From Deltaproteobacteria bacterium (lineage in GTDB: Bacteria; Desulfobacterota; Syntrophia; Syntrophales; JACQWR01), in the NCBI GenBank assembly GCA_026388415.1, contig JAPLJV010000017.1:1-64000 (forward strand): a DNA stretch of 64,000 nt, given 5' to 3'. This document shows, one piece after another, positions 7,899-14,967 of this stretch. The translations under genes were made by a program, and so were the position numbers. Within the stretch, counting starts at the first letter, position 1, and every line of letters begins with the position of its first letter. The notes under the pieces were generated by a model. The model worked only from the letters and a program-made list of their open reading frames with translations. It was not told where the DNA came from and made no database searches.

Positions 7899-7914
7899 CA
7901 CTTTGCCATATCCG

Positions 7915-8565
7915 TTAGATCCTCAGCGGACAAGCCTCGCAACGCCTTTCCTTCCCGCAGAATGACTTGCCTGCATTTACCAGGAGAGCGTGGTACTGAT
8001 TGTAGAGAGAAACGCTGACGGGAAGGTTGCCCATAAACAAGGCCTGAATCTCTGCATAACGTTCCTTACCTGCTAAAATGCCGTGACGCTCCAGAATTCT
8101 TCTTGTATAGGCGTCAATAACAAAGACCGGTTTTTCACCGGCATAAAGTAAAATACTGTCGGCTGTTTCATCTCCAATGCCTTTAATTTGAAGGAGTTTT
8201 TCCCTGAGTAGCCAGTGATCTTGCGCAAACATCTTGTCCAGTTGGCCATCATATTCATCATGAAGAAATCGGACAAAAGTTGCCAGTCTCCGGGCCTTGA
8301 CGTTATAATACCCTGACGATCTTATCAACGCCGCCAGCGTATCTATGGGGGTTTCATATATGTCTTGCGGATGGAGAATATCCGCCTCTTTTAATTTTGC
8401 AATAGCATACGTAACATTGCGCCAGGCCGTATTCTGCGTTAAAATGGCGCCGACAATGACTTCAAATGGCGAATCAGCAGGCCACCAGCGGAGGTTGCCG
8501 AAATGGCCATCAAGCCTGTCGTACATCGTCAGGAGGCGCTTGGCAATGCCGCGAGCGGTTTCCAT
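7915..8565 (-). CDS. Endonuclease III-like HhH-GPD DNA glycosylase
   Basis: A 216-residue base-excision repair glycosylase. VGAILTQNTAW is the family entry motif, the helix-hairpin-helix is LLQIKGIGDETADSILLYA, and the catalytic aspartate follows in VIDAYTRRIL. Where Nth has a catalytic lysine after the hairpin (GRKTA), this protein has glutamate (GDETA), pointing to a monofunctional glycosylase of the COG2231/MagIII-like group instead of an AP lyase. The C-terminal iron-sulfur loop shows three cysteines (CGKERRCEAC) and then ends at PLRI, so the usual fourth cysteine is missing. Cluster binding is therefore uncertain. Confidence 0.82.
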   Translation of the reverse strand: METARGIAKRLLTMYDRLDGHFGNLRWWPADSPFEVIVGAILTQNTAWRNVTYAIAKLKEADILHPQDIYETPIDTLAALIRSSGYYNVKARRLATFVRFLHDEYDGQLDKMFAQDHWLLREKLLQIKGIGDETADSILLYAGEKPVFVIDAYTRRILERHGILAGKERYAEIQALFMGNLPVSVSLYNQYHALLVNAGKSFCGKERRCEACPLRI

Positions 8566-8590
8566 GGCGTCTCACTTGCAGATGAACCCG

Positions 8591-10069
8591 TCAGGGACGA
8601 ATCGGCACCCAGGTGGTGAACTTCCCCCTTTTTATTAAAAGTGACACGCCTTCTTTGCTGCCGGCCTTGCCAATCTCCCGCTGATAATCCTTCAGGGAAT
8701 TGACTTTTACCTTGTTGACCTGCAGGATGAGATCCTGGGGGCGAATGCCGGCTTCATCGGCGGGACTGCCATCCGTTACCTCGACTACAATAACGCCTGC
8801 CTTTTGTGAAATGCCAAGACGATTGGCAATTTCAGGAGTAAGTTCCTGCACGGCCAGACCGAAATATTCGCCGCCGGCCGCCAGATCAGCTTTGTCAGTA
8901 CGTGCCGCAATCAACACCTGAAAAACCTTTTCCTGACCGTCATGGAGGGCCTTGATTTCCACCTTTTCTCCTACGCGGAAATCAGCCACGATCACCAATA
9001 ATTCGTGAGAGTTCTTAATCGGCCGGCCATTTACCGCCGTGATGACATCCCCGGACTTCAGGCCTGCCTTGGCTGCCGGGTCACCTTCAAACACCTCCGC
9101 GATCAAGGCCCCGGTGGGCTCTTTAAGCTTCAGGTTTTTGGCAATTTCCTCAGTGACATCCTGGATAGAAACACCAAGCCAGCCCCTTGATACTTCTCCC
9201 CTGGTTTTCAGTTCAGGCAGCATACGGTTGGCCATATTGATGGGAATGGCGAAACCAATGCCCTGGCCCTGGGCAACAATCGCCGTATTTATGCCGATCA
9301 CCTTGCCGTCCATACTGAAGAGTGGCCCCCCGCTGTTTCCGGGGTTAATGGAAGCATCCGTTTGAATAAAATTATCATAAGGACCGGCGCCGATGACACG
9401 ACCTTTGGCACTGACGATGCCCGCAGTAACGGTTTGTTCCAGGCCAAAGGGATTACCGATTGCCATCACCCAGTCGCCGACGCGTAATTTATCGGAATCG
9501 CCTATCTCTACGACCGTCAGACTCTTATTGGGCTTGATTTTAATCAGGGCGATGTCTGTTTTTACGTCCTTGCCAATAATCTTGGCTTCATACTCCTTTT
9601 CCCCGTCCGGTAACTTAACCAGGATCTTGTCTGACTGCTCCACAACATGATTATTGGTGAAGATGTAACCATCGGGACTGATGATGAATCCCGACCCCAG
9701 ACTTTTTTGCTTGAACTCGCGTTGCGGGATATCACCAAAAAACTTTTCGAAAAAATCATCACGCCCGAAAAAACGATCGAAAGAGTTGCCGCCGCCAAAG
9801 GGCGCTCTCTGCATGCCACCTTGTTGCCGAAGCGTTTTGGTGGTACTGATGTTTACGACCGCGGGCTTTAATTTTTCCGCCAGATCGGCAAACGAAACGG
9901 GCGCCCGCACCATGTCAACCGGGCCCAATGCAGAAGCCAATTGGACATCAGGCACTTTGGGAGCGAAAGCAGAGCGCAGTACTTCCACCAGAGAAACGAT
10001 GAAAAAGGCGACCAGAAACGCCAGGAAAAACATCATGAATGATTTTCTATTTTTGCTTTCTTTTAACAT
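8591..10069 (-). CDS. HtrA/DegP-family periplasmic serine protease (Do)
   Basis: A 492-residue protease-chaperone for misfolded envelope proteins. An N-terminal hydrophobic segment (residues about 11-30) serves as signal anchor. The trypsin-like domain has His141 in FTNNHVVE, Asp172 in KTDIALIKI and Ser246 in NPGNSGGPL. Two PDZ domains follow: the first around VSRGWLGVSIQDV to the EIKALHDG region, the second from about EYFGLAVQEL to the C-terminus. The full triad indicates an active enzyme. A flexible Gly/Phe/Arg-rich loop at residues 85-115 matches the Q-linker of DegP/DegQ. Monocistronic in appearance. Confidence 0.92.
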   Translation of the reverse strand: MLKESKNRKSFMMFFLAFLVAFFIVSLVEVLRSAFAPKVPDVQLASALGPVDMVRAPVSFADLAEKLKPAVVNISTTKTLRQQGGMQRAPFGGGNSFDRFFGRDDFFEKFFGDIPQREFKQKSLGSGFIISPDGYIFTNNHVVEQSDKILVKLPDGEKEYEAKIIGKDVKTDIALIKIKPNKSLTVVEIGDSDKLRVGDWVMAIGNPFGLEQTVTAGIVSAKGRVIGAGPYDNFIQTDASINPGNSGGPLFSMDGKVIGINTAIVAQGQGIGFAIPINMANRMLPELKTRGEVSRGWLGVSIQDVTEEIAKNLKLKEPTGALIAEVFEGDPAAKAGLKSGDVITAVNGRPIKNSHELLVIVADFRVGEKVEIKALHDGQEKVFQVLIAARTDKADLAAGGEYFGLAVQELTPEIANRLGISQKAGVIVVEVTDGSPADEAGIRPQDLILQVNKVKVNSLKDYQREIGKAGSKEGVSLLIKRGKFTTWVPIRP

Positions 10070-10238
10070 CTAAAACCCCCAGTCGCTCAGAAGACATAAT
10101 CTCTAATGGAATTATCGCCAAAAAATATCGTGGGCATTATAAGCATAATTTTATGATTGTCAATGATTATTGACAACACCGAATTGCCTCAAATAAAATG
10201 TTACCCAAGGAGGGGTTAAAAAGGGATCGTTGACTCAT

Positions 10239-10264
10239 AATTCGATGTTACCGAACATCGAATT
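10239..10264. repeat. Perfect 11-bp hairpin with four-base loop
   Basis: AATTCGATGTT (10239-10249), loop ACCG, AACATCGAATT (10254-10264). It lies 15 bases after the stop of the polyprenyl synthase gene (minus strand). A short T-run occurs about 20 bases further on that strand, too far for a classical intrinsic terminator; it could instead stabilise the mRNA end or bind a protein. Confidence 0.6.
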
Positions 10265-10279
10265 GCAGCTATTTACTGT

Positions 10280-11254
10280 TCAAAACCGACGTTCAATGAT
10301 GTACTGGGAAATTGTCAGAAGAGCGGTTTTCGCGTCGGAATCAGGAAAAACTTGCAGCAAGTTTTCAGCGTTGTCTATGTATGCCCTGGCCTTGGCGAGC
10401 GCATAATTCACGCCGTCATACTTGTGAATCAAGTCCACAATCTCCAGCAATTGATCGGCGCCCTCTGCTTTATGCTGCACCACTTTTTTAATCAGATTCT
10501 TTTCTTTGGCCGAACATTGTTTCAAGACCCAGATAAGCGGAAGGGTAATCTTGCCTTCCGTCAGATCCTTGCCGACCGCCTTCCCAAAATCATCTTCCTT
10601 GGCGACGTAATCCAGCGTATCGTCAGTTATTTGATAGGCGGAACCGAGCCGCATGCCGAATCTGGCCAGCGCCTCAATCTGTGCGTCCGGGGCATTGCCC
10701 AGTATCCCCCCCACGGCGCAGGCAGTTGATATGAGGAGCGAGGTTTTTTTCTCGATGATGGACAGGTATTCCTTCTCCGTAAGGTTGATTTTGCCGCACT
10801 TGACTAACTGAAATATTTCCCCCTCGGACATGGTGTTGGTCGTCTGGGAAACCAGCTTCATGATGGCGAGGTTGCCGTCGGAGGTCATGAGTTTGAAAGC
10901 GGTGGAATAGAGGTAATCGCCCACGAGGACACTGGCGGCATTGCCCCAGATTTTATTGGCTGAAACGCTGCCCCGTCTTATCTCGGCGCTGTCTATAACG
11001 TCGTCATGGAGCAGAGTGGCGGTATGCACGAACTCGATGACGACAGACATGTTGTCGCGCCGTTCCCCCCGGTAGCCGCAGAGATCGGCGGCGGCGAGCA
11101 GGAGCAGCGGCCGAAAGCGCTTGCCCCCGCTGCCGATGATGTGATGGATAACCTGCGGAATGAGGTGGATGTCCGAGCGAAGAGACTCTTCCATGCACTC
11201 CTCCACGCGGTTTAAATCGTCGCTGTAACGCTGAAATACGTCCTGTATCTGCAT
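10280..11254 (-). CDS. ispB: Polyprenyl (octaprenyl-type) diphosphate synthase
   Basis: A trans-prenyltransferase of 324 residues that builds the isoprenoid side chain of quinones from isopentenyl diphosphate. It contains GGKRFRPLL (43-51), the first aspartate-rich motif LLHDDVID (82-89) and the second motif QITDDTLDY. Two bulky-free residues before the first motif and the overall length fit long-chain synthases (IspB class); the exact chain length cannot be read off. It is followed by the hairpin at 10239-10264. Confidence 0.88.
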   Translation of the reverse strand: MQIQDVFQRYSDDLNRVEECMEESLRSDIHLIPQVIHHIIGSGGKRFRPLLLLAAADLCGYRGERRDNMSVVIEFVHTATLLHDDVIDSAEIRRGSVSANKIWGNAASVLVGDYLYSTAFKLMTSDGNLAIMKLVSQTTNTMSEGEIFQLVKCGKINLTEKEYLSIIEKKTSLLISTACAVGGILGNAPDAQIEALARFGMRLGSAYQITDDTLDYVAKEDDFGKAVGKDLTEGKITLPLIWVLKQCSAKEKNLIKKVVQHKAEGADQLLEIVDLIHKYDGVNYALAKARAYIDNAENLLQVFPDSDAKTALLTISQYIIERRF

Positions 11255-11666
11255 GCCGCCTCTGTTCTGGAATGGGCCAAACTGTGGTTTGCACTTTATT
11301 CCAATAACGGAGAGATGTCAAACCTTTCTCGTGCCCAGGCAATACTAGGGACATGAAATACCGTCTTCCTCCTACCATGAATTCGTATAGAATGATGTAT
11401 AATAGGTTTGTGCGGATTTAGGTATTTGTTCATGGGAAGGCAGGAGGACTCATTTCTTCCTGGGCATTAGAGCCCTTATTTCAGTACGTCCCAAGCTTCT
11501 ATGAACCATAATAGGTTGGTTGGATCGATTGAATCCTTGTCACGCTGGAGGATTGGTCTGGAGGCTTTCCGGACAGGTATTATTATGATTCCCTGGGCCT
11601 GTATGAAGTTCCAATCAAGGCTCCTTGGGTACAAAATGTGAAGGCAACCGGATGAAGATAATCGGT

Positions 11667-11760
11667 AAGCCGTATTCGGGAAAACCGAACGTACGGAATT
11701 GACGAGGGGGAGCTGGAGATAGAGCCCTCAGAGCTACTACGCCAGCTCTCTACTCTACTG
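11667..11760 (+). mobile_element. Group II intron 3' remnant (domains V and VI)
   Basis: Positions 11667-11700 have the layout of group II intron domain V: the AGC triad in AAGCCGTA, an upper stem TTCGG/CCGAA closed by a GAAA-type loop, a two-base CG bulge, and TACGG pairing back to CCGTA. The next segment, from GAGGGGGAGCTGG to CCAGCTCTC, folds as a domain VI-like stem and ends in CTACTCTAC, a usual 3' end of bacterial introns. The base of domain V is eroded (GAA instead of the usual GUU partner of AGC) and no reverse-transcriptase frame remains upstream. A GTGCG at about 11410 could be the 5' end but this is unproven. Confidence 0.55.
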
Positions 11761-11867
11761 AAGTGATAATCAAGTCAGGGCTGCTTTTGACGGTGTCTGT
11801 CAAGTCAAATACGGGTCAGGACACTCCATCAGGAGTAGGCAATGCAATATGTTATGGCAAAATCTTC

Positions 11868-11896
11868 TTGACATGCAAGGCCGCTTTTCTTATTGT
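11868..11896 (+). promoter_or_regulatory. Sigma-70 promoter upstream of the diguanylate cyclase
   Basis: TTGACA (11868-11873), exactly 17 bases, TATTGT (11891-11896). It points toward the cyclase gene at 12118, leaving a leader of roughly 215 bases. Confidence 0.55.
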
Positions 11897-12117
11897 CCCA
11901 AATCATTAAGCCCGTGCTTTTCAGTCGCACCGCTCCTGTAGTCGGTGATCATTCTTCGCCTATCGGGCGTGTGCGCTTTTCCATGGACCATATCGGATGT
12001 GCATGCAATGCCCGAAATCACCTGCTACATGACACAAGTTCCACGGCCTGTAGGCTTATTCACTCTGCCTGCGCCGATTTTTCTGCCTAATTTCTGTTTT
12101 CACAAGGTTCACTCATC

Positions 12118-13344
12118 GTGAAGCCAGCACGAATCTCACTTGGCATCGCAGCGCCGGCCGCGGTGCTCGCCGCTACCTGGTTGCTCGTTCCGCTCCTTGC
12201 GGAATTACCATCTTCGCTCGTCGGCATCAGGGTCTATGGCGTGCATTTCGTGCTGGCACTCGGCTTCGTCGTAAGCCTCGCATTCCGGCGCGGACGCGTC
12301 GTGCTGGCACTGCTCACACTCGGCATTGCCTACGCATGTTACGCACTGCTGCTGCAGAAAGGGCTTGCCGGTTTTCAGGCACGCACGGTGTTCATAGCTT
12401 TAAGCGTGTTCATACCATTCAATTTTGCGGCCCTGAGTCTCATCAAAGAGCGCGGCACGTTCAACATTTACGGCGTGCGACGGGTATCAATAATTGCTCT
12501 TGAAGCCGCTTTTACCTGGTGGATCGTGATGGCAGCTAAAACCGAAACCACGGCTGGGGCTTATGCGCCGCTGTGTGATACCAAGTTGTTTGCGGGATCG
12601 CCGATTCCGCAGCTTGGACTTACGATAATCGCGCTGAGCCTCACAACCTGCCTGATCGTGTGGTACATAAAGCGCTCGCCGCTGGATATTGGCTTAGCTG
12701 CAGCAGTGCTTGCCTTCGGCATAGGGATGAACGGCATCGCCACGCCGAATTTATTTCCCGTGTTCATCATGACAGCCGGATTGATACTCATCGTCGCGGT
12801 GCTGCAGACCACGTACCGTATGGCGTTCCGTGACGAACTTACCGGGCTGCCGAGCCGGCGCGATCTGAATGAGAGCATGATGCAACTCGGCCGGCGTTAT
12901 ACGATTGCGATGCTCGATGTCGACCACTTCAAGAATTTCAATGACACCTACGGTCATGATCTCGGCGACCAAGTACTGAAGATTGTTGCAAGGAAAATCG
13001 CGGAAGTGGGTGGCGACAGCAAACCCTACCGTTATGGAGGCGAGGAATTCACCCTGCTTTTTCCGGGCAAAGACATTGACCACGCAATCCCGCATCTTGA
13101 AGCACTGCGCAAGTCCATTGCCGACTACGAGCTGGCGCTGCGCGCATCTGACCGCCCGGAGCAAATAAAGTCATTCCAACGGAAGCGCGGCGCGTTCCAC
13201 ACCGCAAAATCGGTATCAGTCACCATCAGCATCGGCGTCGCTGAACGCACCGAAAAGCTTACCACGCCGATCTCCGTGGTCAAGGCCGCAGACAAGGCGC
13301 TCTATCGCGCTAAGAAACGAGGACGCAATCGATTAAGTAAGTGA
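12118..13344 (+). CDS. Membrane-bound diguanylate cyclase (GGDEF domain)
   Basis: Makes the second messenger cyclic di-GMP from two GTP. The N-terminal ~230 residues are hydrophobic with about seven predicted membrane segments; the C-terminal GGDEF domain has the active-site loop RYGGEEF (residues 305-311) and the substrate aspartate in MLDVDHFKNFND. The RxxD inhibitory site normally five residues before the loop is absent (VGGD), so product inhibition by that site is not expected. Starts with GTG after AAGG. It is on the opposite strand to its neighbours, has GC-rich codon use like gammaproteobacterial genes, and lies next to an intron remnant; acquisition by transfer is likely but inferred. 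Confidence 0.88.
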   Translation: MKPARISLGIAAPAAVLAATWLLVPLLAELPSSLVGIRVYGVHFVLALGFVVSLAFRRGRVVLALLTLGIAYACYALLLQKGLAGFQARTVFIALSVFIPFNFAALSLIKERGTFNIYGVRRVSIIALEAAFTWWIVMAAKTETTAGAYAPLCDTKLFAGSPIPQLGLTIIALSLTTCLIVWYIKRSPLDIGLAAAVLAFGIGMNGIATPNLFPVFIMTAGLILIVAVLQTTYRMAFRDELTGLPSRRDLNESMMQLGRRYTIAMLDVDHFKNFNDTYGHDLGDQVLKIVARKIAEVGGDSKPYRYGGEEFTLLFPGKDIDHAIPHLEALRKSIADYELALRASDRPEQIKSFQRKRGAFHTAKSVSVTISIGVAERTEKLTTPISVVKAADKALYRAKKRGRNRLSK

Positions 13345-13422
13345 GGCCGTCCCGGAAAAACAGGTGGCTTGAATCTTTACGCAAGGGGAAAGACAGGAGA
13401 AGCGCCATCAGCTGGTTGTGTC

Positions 13423-14847
13423 TCAGCGGCGTTCTTCAAAGCAGAGTTTATCCATATTTTCCGGCGGGGCGAGAGGATACCGGCCATCATAACAGGCCAG
13501 ACAGAAGCTGTCGAGAGCCATTCCCGTTGCCTCCAGCATGCCGGGCAGGCTCAGGTAGTGCAGGGAGTCCAGGCCGATGAATTTGGCAATCTCCGCGACA
13601 TTTTCATTTTGAGCGGCCAGTAGTTCGCCTTTTGAGGAAAAATCGATCCCATAGGGGCAGGGATGGGTTGTCGGCGGGCAACTGACCACCATGTGCAACT
13701 CCTTGACGCCTATTTCCCGCAGGTTTTTAACCCGGTTGCGGCTGGTGGTACCCCTGATGATGGAGTCTTCCACGATCATCACCCGCTTGCCCTGCAAGAG
13801 AGGGCGCACCGGATTCAGTTTGACCCGCACGCCGAAATCACGCATGGGCTGGGTGGGCTGGATGAAGGTCCGGCCCACGTAGTGATTGCGGATCATGCCC
13901 AATTCAAAAGGCAGGCCGCTTTCCTCCGCGTAACCGAGCGCCGCATAGATGCCCGAATCGGGAAAGGGCATGACCAGGTCCACGTCGGGCTGATATTCCT
14001 TCGCTAAGTGATGTCCCAGACGCTTGCGGCAGAGATAGACATTCTGACCGAAGATCTGACTGTCGGGCCGGGCAAAGTAGATCAGTTCGAAGATGCAATG
14101 CGCCGGCGGCAGTTTGGGGAAGGCCATGATGCTGTGCAGGCCCTGGTCGTCTATGATGATAATTTCTCCGGGCGCCACATCCCTGATATACGTGGCCCCC
14201 ACTAGGTCAAAGGCGCAGGTTTCCGAGGCAATGACCCAGCCGCCGTTCAACTTCCCGAGCGCCAGGGGCCGAAAGCCGCGGGGATCGCGTGCCGCAATGA
14301 CCTGCGTCCGGGTCAGCATGACAATACTGTAGGCGCCTTCAACCCGGCCCAAGGCATGGATTAACGCCTGTTCCAGGCCGTCCTGGAGATGGGCGGCCAG
14401 CAGGTGGATGATGACTTCCGTGTCCATGGTGGACTGAAAAAGGGAGCCGCGCGCTTCCAGCTCCGCCCGCAGAAGGTAGGCATTGACGAGATTGCCGTTG
14501 TGGGCCAGGGCGTAATATTCATCGCCGTGATGCACGAGGAACGGCTGGGCATTGGAGATGACGGAAGAACCCGTGGTGGAGTACCGCACATGACCGATGG
14601 CCAGATGACCGGGCAGTTTGGACAGGGTATCTTCCTTGAAGACTTCCAGGGCCAGTCCCATACCCTTGCGCTCCAGAACCTGGCAGCCGTCCGCCGTGGC
14701 AATGCCGGCACTTTCCTGCCCCCGGTGCTGGAGGGCAAAGAGGCCAAAAAAGGCCACCCGGGCCGCATCTTCGTGCCCGTAAACGGCAAAGACCCCACAT
14801 TCATGACGCGGGCTTTCTGATGTATCGTCGTCCAAGCTATCCCTCAT
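13423..14847 (-). CDS. purF: Amidophosphoribosyltransferase
   Basis: First committed step of purine synthesis: PRPP plus glutamine to phosphoribosylamine. The class II glutaminase nucleophile is Cys17 (ECGVFAVYG), exposed after removal of a 16-residue propeptide; LQHRGQESAGI follows. The PRPP-binding loop is VMIVEDSIIRGTTSRN. Cysteines in CPPTTHPCPYG and FCLACYDGRYP match the iron-sulfur cluster-binding set of Bacillus-type PurF. At 474 residues it is full length. It lies 46 bases downstream of carB on the same strand, so purine and pyrimidine/arginine genes may share a transcript. Confidence 0.93.
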   Translation of the reverse strand: MRDSLDDDTSESPRHECGVFAVYGHEDAARVAFFGLFALQHRGQESAGIATADGCQVLERKGMGLALEVFKEDTLSKLPGHLAIGHVRYSTTGSSVISNAQPFLVHHGDEYYALAHNGNLVNAYLLRAELEARGSLFQSTMDTEVIIHLLAAHLQDGLEQALIHALGRVEGAYSIVMLTRTQVIAARDPRGFRPLALGKLNGGWVIASETCAFDLVGATYIRDVAPGEIIIIDDQGLHSIMAFPKLPPAHCIFELIYFARPDSQIFGQNVYLCRKRLGHHLAKEYQPDVDLVMPFPDSGIYAALGYAEESGLPFELGMIRNHYVGRTFIQPTQPMRDFGVRVKLNPVRPLLQGKRVMIVEDSIIRGTTSRNRVKNLREIGVKELHMVVSCPPTTHPCPYGIDFSSKGELLAAQNENVAEIAKFIGLDSLHYLSLPGMLEATGMALDSFCLACYDGRYPLAPPENMDKLCFEERR

Positions 14848-14884
14848 CTTTCACCTGAGAATGTATTAACAAATCCCCCTGAAT

Positions 14885-14967
14885 CCCCCTTTGCTAAAGG
14901 GGGACGTTGTTGTCCCTCTCCTTTGGCAAAGGGAATTTGATGATTCCCCTCTTTGGCATAGAGGGGT
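14885..14967. repeat. Three tandem C-rich/G-rich hairpin repeats
   Basis: Three imperfect palindromes in a row: CCCCCTTTGCTAAAGGGGG (14885-14903), the CTCCTTTGGCAAAGGGA unit (about 14918-14934), and CCCCTCTTTGGCATAGAGGGG (14945-14965). Such CCCCTTTgctAAAGGGG units are a common dispersed intergenic repeat type in deltaproteobacterial genomes (established knowledge of the pattern, not a search). Here they overlap the last 24 codons of carB, whose stop is inside the first hairpin. Confidence 0.7.

Larger units (their letters stand above)
7595..7914. other. Intergenic region: operon promoter, inverted repeat and parS palindrome
   Basis: No credible gene lies here. It contains the promoter of the lipid operon (7755-7784), a loose inverted pair AGCCCGC (about 7679) and GCGGGCT (about 7734) around an AT-rich core, and a 30-bp palindrome at 7869-7898 described separately. 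A short plus-strand open frame crossing the palindrome has no supporting feature. Confidence 0.6.
11255..12117. other. Gene-poor region with intron remnant and promoter
   Basis: About 860 bases without a credible gene. It holds a group II intron 3' remnant (11667-11760) and a consensus-like promoter at 11868-11896 that would drive the diguanylate cyclase. A 65-codon plus-strand open frame at 11893-12090 overlaps that promoter and resembles nothing known to me. The strand switch and the composition suggest an inserted segment between ispB and purF. Confidence 0.5.

Noticed and set aside
7767-8018. 83-codon plus-strand frame across the parS palindrome
   Set aside because: Runs antisense into the glycosylase gene and lacks a ribosome site.
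11893-12090. 65-codon plus-strand frame before the diguanylate cyclase
   Set aside because: Overlaps the promoter -10 box, no ribosome site, no recognisable family.
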